This document shows positions 1 through 6,587 of a stretch of DNA of 11,129 nucleotides, piece after piece. The notes under the pieces were generated by a model. That model saw nothing but the letters and a program-made list of their open reading frames with translations. It was not told the origin of the DNA and did no database searches. The stretch is taken from the NCBI GenBank assembly GCA_045223835.1, contig JBGUZS010000186.1, positions 1 to 11,129 on the forward strand. The letters are read 5' to 3'. The translations under genes and the position numbers were made by a program. This DNA is from UBA1774 sp045223835. Its GTDB lineage: Bacteria; Bacillota; Clostridia; Oscillospirales; Oscillospiraceae. Position 1 is the stretch's first letter. The number at the start of each line of letters is the position of its first letter.

Positions 1-15
1 CCGGGAAATATGGAT

Positions 16-840
16 TTATTTTCCTGCGGGGACGTCCCAGGTGGTGCCGTAGTTATCCAGACCCCACATCTCAAAGAGGGTGTTGTAGAAGGGGGGGTGG
101 GGGAAATCCAGATTGAACTCCAGCAGCCGGCCGTCGAAGCCCATGAATTTGTTCATGCTCTCAAAGGCCTGCATAAAGGCGTCCATCTTTTCGGGGGGGA
201 TGGAGAGGATGACCTCGTCGTCGTAAGCCCTGGCCCGCTCCCGGTCCCCGGGATCCGGGAAGGTGATGCGGAACTCGCCCTTCGTAAAGGTGGGCACGGT
301 GCAGTAGATGCAGGAATCGATGCCGTCAAAGGTGCTGGTGAAGGTGCCGCCGATGGCGGTCTTGATGCTGCGGCACATGTGGTTCACCTTGGCCGCCTCC
401 GCGTAGACCAGGATCACATCGGGCATGAAGGAGCAGGTTTTGATGGGCGCGATGACCACGATGGGATACTTGCCCTTGGGCAGCCGGGGGAAGCCCGCGA
501 AAAACTCCGCCGCCTTCTCCTTGCCGGGAATGCCGATGAATTTGCAGACCTCGTCGAAGGAGGGGGTGCCGGGGTCGCAGTCCACGTTGCCGAAGCCCAC
601 CAGGGGATTCCAGCACCAGTGGTCTTCCTTCCGCATGGCGATGGTCATGCCCTTCATCCGGGCGTAGGAAAAGGCCTGGCAGAGGGCCATGTGCTTGCCG
701 AACTTCTCCTTGGGATACACGGCCTCCTTGGGTACGTCCGCCTCGCTCTCGCAGAATTTCACGCCGATGGGCATGGTCCGCAGCTTGAGGCTCGTTTCCA
801 GTACTTCGCCGTACCGGTTCAGATCTTTGATTTCCATCAT
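16..840 (-). CDS. DUF169 family protein
   Basis: This 274-residue protein resembles the DUF169 family, a group of uncharacterised, mostly anaerobe-encoded proteins with conserved cysteines. No reaction is established for the family. Visible features are an N-terminal LRTMPIGVKFCE stretch (Cys30), a KHMALCQAF segment (Cys54), an EDHWCWNP segment (Cys76) and Cys88. Further cysteines lie in the CSFMPD, HMCRS and DSCIYC segments, so thiol or metal chemistry is possible. No signal peptide or membrane segment is seen, so it is probably cytoplasmic. The start is a tandem ATG-ATG, with AGAGGA about 8 nt upstream of the first. It is the last gene of the five-gene minus-strand cluster inside this window and begins 37 nt after the Ldh-family gene. 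No terminator is visible in the 15 bases left of its stop, so further genes could follow. The family call is fairly sure and the function unknown. Confidence 0.8.
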   Translation of the reverse strand: MMEIKDLNRYGEVLETSLKLRTMPIGVKFCESEADVPKEAVYPKEKFGKHMALCQAFSYARMKGMTIAMRKEDHWCWNPLVGFGNVDCDPGTPSFDEVCKFIGIPGKEKAAEFFAGFPRLPKGKYPIVVIAPIKTCSFMPDVILVYAEAAKVNHMCRSIKTAIGGTFTSTFDGIDSCIYCTVPTFTKGEFRITFPDPGDRERARAYDDEVILSIPPEKMDAFMQAFESMNKFMGFDGRLLEFNLDFPHPPFYNTLFEMWGLDNYGTTWDVPAGK

Positions 841-877
841 TCATCCATTCCTCTCGCAATATATTGTTTTTTGCTGC

Positions 878-2002
878 TTACGATTCAAAGGGGAAGCGGT
901 ATTTCAGACCCAGCCGGTCCCGCAGGTCCAGGAGCTCCTTCTGAATGGACTCGCCCACGGGAACGCCCTTGTCCTTCCGATCCTGCCAGGCCAGCCATTC
1001 CTTCTCTCCGGCGGTGTAGATCCGCTCCGCGCCGGGGGCCTTTTCCGAAGCCCGGAGAGCCCGGCAGATATCCCCGGCGGTCTTTCTGAAGGTGTCCAGC
1101 CCCATGAAGAACTCCGGATTGATGACGAAGAAGAAATGGCCCAGCCGGTAGGGCTTGTTCGCGCCTTCCTCCGTCTTTCCCGAAAGGGCCTTCATGAAGG
1201 GGCCTCCCGTCAGGGCGGCGGAAAGGATCTCCACAATGGCGGTAAAGCCGTAGCCCTTGTACCCGCCGGTGTCTTCCCCCGCGCCGCCCAGGGGCAGGAG
1301 AGCGCAGTTGCCCTTCCGCATCTCCGTGAGGATCCGGTCGGGGTCGGTCATATCGCTGCTGCCGTCCTTGGACACCACCAGACCTGCCGGGGAGTTTTTT
1401 CCTTCCCGGGCGTAAAACTCCAACTTGCCGTTCTGCACGATGCTGGTGGCGCAGTCAAAGTTGAAGGGAAACTCCTCGTCCGTGGGCAGGGTGAAGGTGA
1501 GAGGGTTGGTGCCCATCATGGGTTCCACGCCCCAGGTGGGGGCTACGCTGGGCCGGGCGTTGGTGCCGGTGATGCCGATCATCCCCGCCCTGGCCGCCAT
1601 GCCGGTCCAGTATCCGGCGATGCCGTAATGGGTGGAGTTGCAGATGCTGCCTCCGGCCATGCCGAAGATCCGCGCCTTTTCCACGAGCCTCTCCATCATC
1701 CGATAGCTGGCCACCATGCCCATCCCGTTGTGGGCGTCCATGACCAGGGTGGTGGGGGTCTCCTTCAGCACCTCCAGCTCCGTCACGGGCAGAAGGGTGC
1801 CGTTATCGATCCGGTCCAGATAGATGGGCTTGAACCGGTTGCAGCCGTGGCTCTCGATCCCCCGGCGGTCCGCCTCAAGCAGCACGTCCGCGCAGATGGC
1901 GGCGTCTCCGGCAGGCACGCCGTAGGCCATGAACACCTCCGTCATGAAGGCGTTCATCAGAGCCCAGGGCACGTAGGGCCGCGATTCCGTTCCCTGCCCC
2001 AT
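878..2002 (-). CDS. Ldh family NAD(P)-dependent oxidoreductase (type 2 malate/L-lactate/sulfolactate dehydrogenase fold)
   Basis: The product is about 374 residues and belongs to the type 2 malate/L-lactate dehydrogenase family. Members use NAD(P)H to interconvert 2-hydroxy and 2-keto acids or related compounds (malate, lactate, sulfolactate, ureidoglycolate, diketogulonate, cyclic imino acids). Family marks are ESHGCNRF with the likely catalytic His, THYGIAGYW, MMGTNPLTF, FDCATS, and GGYKGYGF preceded by an insertion-like GAGEDT stretch. Near the C-terminus are RALRASEKAPG and IYTAGEKEW. The substrate cannot be deduced. ATG at 2002 was chosen because AAGGGG (2011-2016) lies 8 nt upstream. 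A GTG at 2008, which would overlap the upstream TGA as GTGA, is the alternative and adds two residues. It sits between the FAD/rhodanese gene and the DUF169 gene. In the cluster it could supply or consume NAD(P)H for the neighbouring reductase; that link is inference. Confidence 0.88.
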   Translation of the reverse strand: MGQGTESRPYVPWALMNAFMTEVFMAYGVPAGDAAICADVLLEADRRGIESHGCNRFKPIYLDRIDNGTLLPVTELEVLKETPTTLVMDAHNGMGMVASYRMMERLVEKARIFGMAGGSICNSTHYGIAGYWTGMAARAGMIGITGTNARPSVAPTWGVEPMMGTNPLTFTLPTDEEFPFNFDCATSIVQNGKLEFYAREGKNSPAGLVVSKDGSSDMTDPDRILTEMRKGNCALLPLGGAGEDTGGYKGYGFTAIVEILSAALTGGPFMKALSGKTEEGANKPYRLGHFFFVINPEFFMGLDTFRKTAGDICRALRASEKAPGAERIYTAGEKEWLAWQDRKDKGVPVGESIQKELLDLRDRLGLKYRFPFES

Positions 2003-2004
2003 GC

Positions 2005-3651
2005 TCACAGCCCCTTATGCATATTGATGAGCCGCCAGCCGCCGCCCAGGTTCTTCACCCGGTAACCCTTGCTCATCAGGAAGCGGCAGGCATTGTAGGC
2101 CCGGTAGCCCACGCCGCAGTATACCACAATGGTTTTGCTCCGGTCCAGCTCGGCATACCGGTCTCGCAGCTCGTCCACGGGCAGGAGCACGGCGCCCTCC
2201 ACATGGCCCATGTCCCATTCCATCTGACTGCGCACATCCAGCACGATGGTCTCCGGATCCGCCAGATATTCCGGCAGCTTCAGGTGGCTGGCATAGTCCA
2301 TTTCCCCCCGGATCTGGTTGGCGGCGATCATGCCGCCAACGATCACCGCATCTTTGGCGGAGGAATAGGGAGGGGCATAGGCCAGATCCAGATTCTCCAG
2401 GTCAAATACGGTCATGCCCGCGAAGAGCGCGGTGCTGAGCACATCGATGCGCTTGTCCACGCCCTCCCGGCCGACGGCCTGGGCGCCCAGGAGCTTGCCG
2501 GTCTGCCGCTGCACCGTATATTTCATAATGATGGGCTTGCTGTCGGGATAATAGGTGGCGTGGGAATTGCCGGGCACGTAAACGGAGACGAAATCCAGGC
2601 CGAACCCCTCCGCCTCCCGGGCGCTCAGCCCGGTGCGGGCGGCGGTGATGCCGCCGACCTTGAGGATGGCGGTGCCCAGCACGCCCCGGAACAGCATGTC
2701 CCCGCCCACGGCGTTGGCTCCGGCCACGCGGCCCTGCTTGTTGGCGCTGCCGGCCAGGGGGATGCGGACCTTCTTCCCGCTCACCAGGTGGAGGGATTCG
2801 GTAATATCCCCGGCGGCATAGATATCCGGATCGCTGGTGCGCATGCCCGCGTCCACCCAGACGCCGCCGGTCTCCCCGATGCGCAGGCCGGCCTTTTGGG
2901 CCAGCTCGGTGCTGCCCCGGACGCCCGCGGCCATGACCACCATATCGCAGTCCACCCGGTCGCCGTTATCCAGCTCCACGCCGTTCACGGCCCCATCTCC
3001 GGTGATGGCCTTCAGGCCCACGCCGGTGAGGACCCGGATGCCCAGCTTCTCCAGCTCCTTCACGATCACGTCGGAGAACTCCGGATCCATGTTGCTCATC
3101 ACCTGGGGAAGCTTCTCCACCAGGGTGACGGCCACACCCCGGGCCGCCAGGTTTTCGGCGGATTCCAGGCCGATGAAGCCGCCGCCGATCACCACCGCGC
3201 TCCGGGTGCCGGTCTCCAGCTTCGCGGCGATGCTGTCCGCATCCGGTACGGTGAATACATGATAGACGCCCTCCAACTCAGCTCCGGGCACCGGAAGGGT
3301 GACGGGCTTGCCGCCGGTGGCGATCACCAGCTTATCGTAGCTCTCCGTATAAGGCTTACCCTCCGCCCCCTGGGCGGTGACGGTCTTCTTCGCCCGATCG
3401 ATCTCCAGGATCTCCGTGTTCAGCCGCACATCCACGTTGAAGCGGGACTTGAACAGCTCGGGGGTGAACAGGAGCAGTTCCTCCCGGTCCTCGATGACCC
3501 GGCCGATATAGTAGGGTAGGCCGCAGTTGGCAAAGGAGACGTAGCTCCCCCGCTCAAACATGATGATCTCCCAGTCCTCGCTGGTGCGGCGGGCCTTGGC
3601 CGCAGCGCCGGCGCCGCCGGCTACGCCGCCGATGATGAGCAGCTTCTTCAT
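2005..3651 (-). CDS. FAD/NAD(P)-dependent CoA-disulfide reductase-like oxidoreductase with C-terminal rhodanese domain
   Basis: This 548-residue fusion matches the CoADR-Rhd architecture. In that group NAD(P)H reduces CoA-disulfide, CoA-persulfide or polysulfide through FAD and a single active cysteine. The N-terminal FAD site is GGVAGGAGAAAKARR (residues 8-22). The redox cysteine is Cys43 in SFANCGLPYY. The NAD(P) site is VVIGGGFIGLESAENL at about 155-175. The second FAD motif is YAAGDITE at about 280. The dimer-interface YAPPYSSAKDAV segment contains the family tyrosines. The rhodanese domain covers about 448-548, with VLDVRSQMEWDMGH and an active loop CGVGYR carrying Cys512. Both catalytic cysteines are present, so the enzyme looks intact. 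Its ATG overlaps the preceding stop as ATGA, which implies translational coupling with the C_GCAxxG protein. It is cytoplasmic. Whether the true substrate is CoA-disulfide, persulfide or oxygen cannot be told from sequence. Confidence 0.93.
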   Translation of the reverse strand: MKKLLIIGGVAGGAGAAAKARRTSEDWEIIMFERGSYVSFANCGLPYYIGRVIEDREELLLFTPELFKSRFNVDVRLNTEILEIDRAKKTVTAQGAEGKPYTESYDKLVIATGGKPVTLPVPGAELEGVYHVFTVPDADSIAAKLETGTRSAVVIGGGFIGLESAENLAARGVAVTLVEKLPQVMSNMDPEFSDVIVKELEKLGIRVLTGVGLKAITGDGAVNGVELDNGDRVDCDMVVMAAGVRGSTELAQKAGLRIGETGGVWVDAGMRTSDPDIYAAGDITESLHLVSGKKVRIPLAGSANKQGRVAGANAVGGDMLFRGVLGTAILKVGGITAARTGLSAREAEGFGLDFVSVYVPGNSHATYYPDSKPIIMKYTVQRQTGKLLGAQAVGREGVDKRIDVLSTALFAGMTVFDLENLDLAYAPPYSSAKDAVIVGGMIAANQIRGEMDYASHLKLPEYLADPETIVLDVRSQMEWDMGHVEGAVLLPVDELRDRYAELDRSKTIVVYCGVGYRAYNACRFLMSKGYRVKNLGGGWRLINMHKGL

Positions 3652-4151
3652 GCCGTTTCCTCCTCGTCCTCCAGGAGCATGGCGGCAATGAGACGGGTGG
3701 CGCGCTCCACGGTCTCCGCGCAGCGGATATGGTGATCCGTAATCTTGAAGTATTCCGCCGCGTCCTCGGGCTTATAGTAGATGTAGGCCCGGCCGAAGAC
3801 CTGCTTGTGGATCTCCGGGCAGAGGGTGGTGCCGAATTCCTTCATGAAGCGGTCCCGGAATTCCATGAATTTCCCGCTGGTCACGTCGAAGAGCTCTGGG
3901 TTCTCCAGCTCCTCCTCCGGAGTATGGTTGTACTTCAGCCCCAGAGCCAGCTGACCGCAGGTATAGGTGCCGCAGCTGCCGCTGGCGGCGCCGGCGCCGC
4001 CGCAGAGGTTGGAGGATGCCCGGATCAGATCCTCCGGAATATCAAAATAGGCCTTCAGGCCAACCAGTACGCTCCGGGAGCACACGTCGTCCCGGATCTG
4101 GGCCTCCTTCGCCGCTTTGGCGCAGAGGTCGATGATCTCCTGCTTGTTCAA
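3648..4151 (-). CDS. C_GCAxxG_C_C-like cysteine-rich redox protein
   Basis: This 167-residue protein resembles the C_GCAxxG_C_C family, small redox-active proteins common in anaerobes and often beside oxidoreductases. Cysteines are at 10, 24, 50, 60, 65, 111 and 144. The core segment NLCGGAGAASGSCGTYTCG (48-66) sits where the family has its glycine-rich CGA motif. It departs from the name-giving pattern by having Cys65 where Gly is usual. Cys24, Cys111 and Cys144 match the expected outer positions. The N-terminal half is helical and there is no signal or membrane segment. The start is TTG at 4151, because GGAGGT (4158-4163) lies 6 nt before it. An in-frame TTG at 4175 would place that site inside the gene. 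The last codons overlap the following reductase start as ATGA. A role as thiol/disulfide or metal-centre partner of that reductase is inference. Confidence 0.82.
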   Translation of the reverse strand: MNKQEIIDLCAKAAKEAQIRDDVCSRSVLVGLKAYFDIPEDLIRASSNLCGGAGAASGSCGTYTCGQLALGLKYNHTPEEELENPELFDVTSGKFMEFRDRFMKEFGTTLCPEIHKQVFGRAYIYYKPEDAAEYFKITDHHIRCAETVERATRLIAAMLLEDEEETA

Positions 4152-4157
4152 GGGAAC

Positions 4158-4163
4158 ACCTCC
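4158..4163 (-). promoter_or_regulatory. Ribosome binding site fixing the TTG start of the C_GCAxxG protein
   Basis: GGAGGT on the minus strand, 6 nt before TTG at 4151. It decides between two in-frame TTG codons (4175 and 4151) in favour of the inner one, which shortens the protein by eight residues. Confidence 0.75.
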
Positions 4164-4215
4164 AAATTTATACAAAGAATAGACAAAAGAATAAGGGAAA
4201 AGGCCTCCTGAAGGA

Positions 4216-5193
4216 TCAGACTTCGATCGCCTCGATGGCCACGCCGTCCCGCTCCTTCAGGGCGGGGAGGGCTTCCTCCAGCCGCTCCGGGCTGTAGGTT
4301 TTCAGAGAAGTATAGTCCAGCAGGAAGTTGAACCACTCCGTCTGCCCGCCCACGTCGTAGACCTCCGCGTCCTCCAGGGCCTCCAGGCTGAAGGGAGCCA
4401 GCATGGGTACGTTGATGACGCAGCTCTTTCCGGCGATCCGCTCCTCCCCGAAGAGGGAGAGCTTTACCCTGCCCCTGCGTACATAGTACTGCTCCCGGCA
4501 GGGATGGTAGCCCCATCTGATCCGGGTGCCGGCCTTCATCTCCCCCAGGACCAGCTCCGTCACGCCCCAGTTTTCCCAACGGGGCACGATCACCTTCGCC
4601 GTCAGTCCGGGGAACTCGAACCGGGCCAGGGGACGGGCGGGATTCTTCACCGCGTTCACCGCCTCCGCAGGCACATCCACGAAGATCGGCTGCTCATGGC
4701 GGCGATAGTCCTTCGTTCCCTGGGCCTTCTGGAAGGCCGGATCCTGCTTCACGTCGGGGCCGAGCCGATCGGCCACCCGATTCACGGCGATGGAGGTATT
4801 GAAGGAGTCCAGATCATGGAAAAAGCCCCGCCATTTCACGTCCTCGATCGAGGCCATGGCATGGATCTGGGTGGGCTGGAGCTGGAGAATATCCCCCTCC
4901 CTGATGATGCAGCGCCGCCCCTCCAGATACAGGTACATGCTGCCGCTGTCCACAAAGAAGAGCTCGAAGCCCAGCCGGTGCTCATGGTTCATTTTGGAGG
5001 CTTCCTCCGGGGTGACCCCGGTGGGCATCCTGCACATGATGGTATCCGTGATGTTGTACAGACCGTGGGGCCCGAGGCCGTCCATCACGGCGCTCATGAC
5101 CTCCTCCCGCTCGCCGTTTGCATGGTAGCGGGTGAAGTCCCGGATGCCGCTGGCCTCGTGGTCGTCCAGGTCGATGATCCAGGGGATTTCCAT
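4216..5193 (-). CDS. Bicupin (two-cupin-domain) protein
   Basis: The 325-residue product contains two cupin barrels. The first (about 60-125) has a complete metal-site signature. His70 and His72 come from NHEHR and Glu77 from GFELFF, with Gly six residues after the Glu. His111 comes from QPTQIHAM. The second (about 205-275) has GYHPCREQYYVRRG, which keeps one His and the Glu spacing, but it lacks the second-motif His and is probably metal-free. Bicupins include dioxygenases, isomerases, decarboxylases and sugar-binding proteins, so no reaction is assigned. No signal peptide is seen. ATG at 5193 has AAGGAGG (5202-5208) 8 nt upstream. It is the first gene of the minus-strand cluster and 64 nt separate it from the cysteine-rich gene. 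A catalytic step on the cluster's substrate or a substrate-sensing role are both possible. Confidence 0.85.
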   Translation of the reverse strand: MEIPWIIDLDDHEASGIRDFTRYHANGEREEVMSAVMDGLGPHGLYNITDTIMCRMPTGVTPEEASKMNHEHRLGFELFFVDSGSMYLYLEGRRCIIREGDILQLQPTQIHAMASIEDVKWRGFFHDLDSFNTSIAVNRVADRLGPDVKQDPAFQKAQGTKDYRRHEQPIFVDVPAEAVNAVKNPARPLARFEFPGLTAKVIVPRWENWGVTELVLGEMKAGTRIRWGYHPCREQYYVRRGRVKLSLFGEERIAGKSCVINVPMLAPFSLEALEDAEVYDVGGQTEWFNFLLDYTSLKTYSPERLEEALPALKERDGVAIEAIEV

Positions 5194-5217
5194 GCTCCGC
5201 GCCTCCTTGCTTTAATG

Positions 5218-5262
5218 TAGAATATACAACAATAGAATAGCATATCCATGACGGAAAAGCAA
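5218..5262 (-). promoter_or_regulatory. Possible promoter/operator for the minus-strand operon
   Basis: Upstream of the cupin gene the minus strand has TTGCTT (5262-5257), a 17-bp spacer and TATTCT (5239-5234) preceded by TGC, an extended -10 form. The match is modest. A 7-bp direct repeat, TATTCTA on the minus strand at 5239-5233 and 5224-5218 (15 bp apart), overlaps and follows the -10 and could be a regulator site. This is a weak call based on motif spacing only. Confidence 0.3.
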
Positions 5263-5278
5263 TCACAGGAAAAACGAA

Positions 5279-5307
5279 TTGACAAGCCGGAGCTGTAGAG
5301 GGATAAT
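5279..5307 (+). promoter_or_regulatory. Near-consensus sigma-70/SigA-type promoter for hemW
   Basis: A perfect -35 box TTGACA (5279-5284), a 17-bp spacer and GATAAT (5302-5307, five of six consensus bases) are present. Transcription would start near 5314 and leave about 60 nt of leader before the hemW ATG at 5374. It lies in the 180-bp divergent region between the cupin gene and hemW. It points away from the minus-strand operon. Confidence 0.75.
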
Positions 5308-5326
5308 AGAAAAACCCCGATTGCGC

Positions 5327-5344
5327 CCGCCCTTTTCCGGGCGG
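5327..5344 (+). other. GC-rich hairpin in the hemW leader
   Basis: CCGCCC and GGGCGG pair perfectly around a TTTTCC loop, 15 nt before the hemW ribosome binding site at 5360-5366. It lies downstream of the predicted transcription start, so it would be in the mRNA leader. No T-run follows, so it is not an ordinary terminator. It could stabilise the 5' end or affect translation; the function is unknown. Confidence 0.4.
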
Positions 5345-5373
5345 CGGCATGATCCGATCAAGGAGGAATATCC

Positions 5374-6576
5374 ATGGCGGACAAGACCCTGGGCGTGTAT
5401 ATCCATATCCCCTTCTGCGCCTCCCGCTGCGCCTACTGCGATTTCTGCTCCACGGCGGACCGGAAGGACCTGATCCCGGCGTATCAGCAAGCCCTGACCC
5501 GGCATCTGCGGGAAGCCGCCCCCCGGGCGGAAGGCTATCTGGTGGATACGGTATATTTCGGCGGCGGGACCCCCAGCTGGTACGGGGCGGAGCGGCTGGC
5601 CGACCTTTTCGGCGAAATGAAGGAGCGGTATCGGGTGCTGACGGATGGGGAAGTCACCTTCGAGGCCAATCCGGACAGCGTTACGGAGAAAGGCCTGCGC
5701 ACCCTGCGGAAGGCAGGCTTCAACCGTATCTCCCTGGGGGCGCAGAGCGCAAACGATGAAATCCTCCGGGATCTGGGCCGGCGTCATGATTGGGCCCAGG
5801 TGGTCCGGGCGGTGGATCTGGCCTGGAAGACGGGCTTTGAGAACATCAGTCTGGACCTGATCTACGGGCTTCCCGGGCAGAGCAGGGAGGATTGGGCGAA
5901 TACCCTGCGGAAGGCCATGGAGCTGCAGCCGAAGCACATCTCCTGCTATGGCCTGAAGGTGGAGGAGGGGACCCCCCTCTGGTCCAGACGGGAGGATCCG
6001 GATCTGCCGGATGAGGATACCCAGGCGGACCTGTACCTTTACGCCGTGGATACCCTGGCCGCCGCAGGTTATGTGCAGTATGAGATCTCCAACTTTGCCA
6101 AATCCGGCTATGCCTCCCGGCATAACCTGAAATACTGGATGGGGGAAGAGTATCTGGGCTTCGGCGCCTCCGCCGCCTCCTGGCTGGGGGGGAAGCGCTT
6201 TACCATCCTGCCGGATGTGGAGGGATATATCGCCGCCATCGGCTCCGGCGGGGAGCTGGTGAGCGAGCTGGAGGAAGTGAGCCTGTATGAGCAGGCCTCG
6301 GAATACGTGATGCTGCGGATGCGCACCGCCCGGGGCATGGACCCGAAGGAATACGAGTCCCGGTATCAGAACAGCTTCGAGCCCCTGGAGAAGCTCATGG
6401 AGAGCTATGTGCGCATGGGGCTGGCCCAGCGGGTGGGGGACCGGTGGCGCTTCACCCCCCGGGGCTTCCTCCTGTCCAACCGGCTCATCGGGGAGCTGCT
6501 GGACGCCCAGGCGGAGCAGAAGTACCATATGGGTATCCCCTGGCGGAAGGAAGACTACTACGACACCCTGTTTTAA
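5374..6576 (+). CDS. hemW: Radical SAM heme chaperone HemW (coproporphyrinogen III oxidase-like)
   Basis: The 400-residue protein is a radical SAM enzyme of the HemW group, which binds heme and delivers it to client proteins. It was formerly annotated as oxygen-independent coproporphyrinogen oxidase. The 4Fe-4S/SAM motif CASRCAYC gives Cys15, Cys19 and Cys22. YFGGGTPS (61-68), FEANPDSVT (about 95) and DLIYGLPGQ follow in the usual order. The heme-binding signature HNLKYW (250-255) separates HemW from true HemN. The C-terminal winged-helix-like part includes RGFLLSNRLIGELL. Length is normal, with a tail of about 25 residues. Start: ATG at 5374, with AAGGAGG 7 nt before it (5360-5366). It is the first gene of a plus-strand unit with the VanW gene, whose ribosome site overlaps the hemW stop codon. 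The usual lepA and hrcA neighbours are not next to it here. Confidence 0.93.
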   Translation: MADKTLGVYIHIPFCASRCAYCDFCSTADRKDLIPAYQQALTRHLREAAPRAEGYLVDTVYFGGGTPSWYGAERLADLFGEMKERYRVLTDGEVTFEANPDSVTEKGLRTLRKAGFNRISLGAQSANDEILRDLGRRHDWAQVVRAVDLAWKTGFENISLDLIYGLPGQSREDWANTLRKAMELQPKHISCYGLKVEEGTPLWSRREDPDLPDEDTQADLYLYAVDTLAAAGYVQYEISNFAKSGYASRHNLKYWMGEEYLGFGASAASWLGGKRFTILPDVEGYIAAIGSGGELVSELEEVSLYEQASEYVMLRMRTARGMDPKEYESRYQNSFEPLEKLMESYVRMGLAQRVGDRWRFTPRGFLLSNRLIGELLDAQAEQKYHMGIPWRKEDYYDTLF

Positions 6577-6587
6577 GGAGGGCGAAA

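Noticed and set aside
10..3519. Long plus-strand open frames (up to 500 codons) opposite the minus-strand operon
   Set aside because: They mirror genes with clear domain motifs, and their translations are Gly/His/Ala-rich without recognisable folds. They are a by-product of GC-rich codon use.
4164..4215. TATAAA box and a TCCTTCAGGA palindrome in the gap after the cupin gene
   Set aside because: The TATAAA lies only 3-4 nt from the ribosome site with no -35 partner, and the palindrome has too small a loop and no proper T-run. Neither a promoter nor a terminator can be supported.
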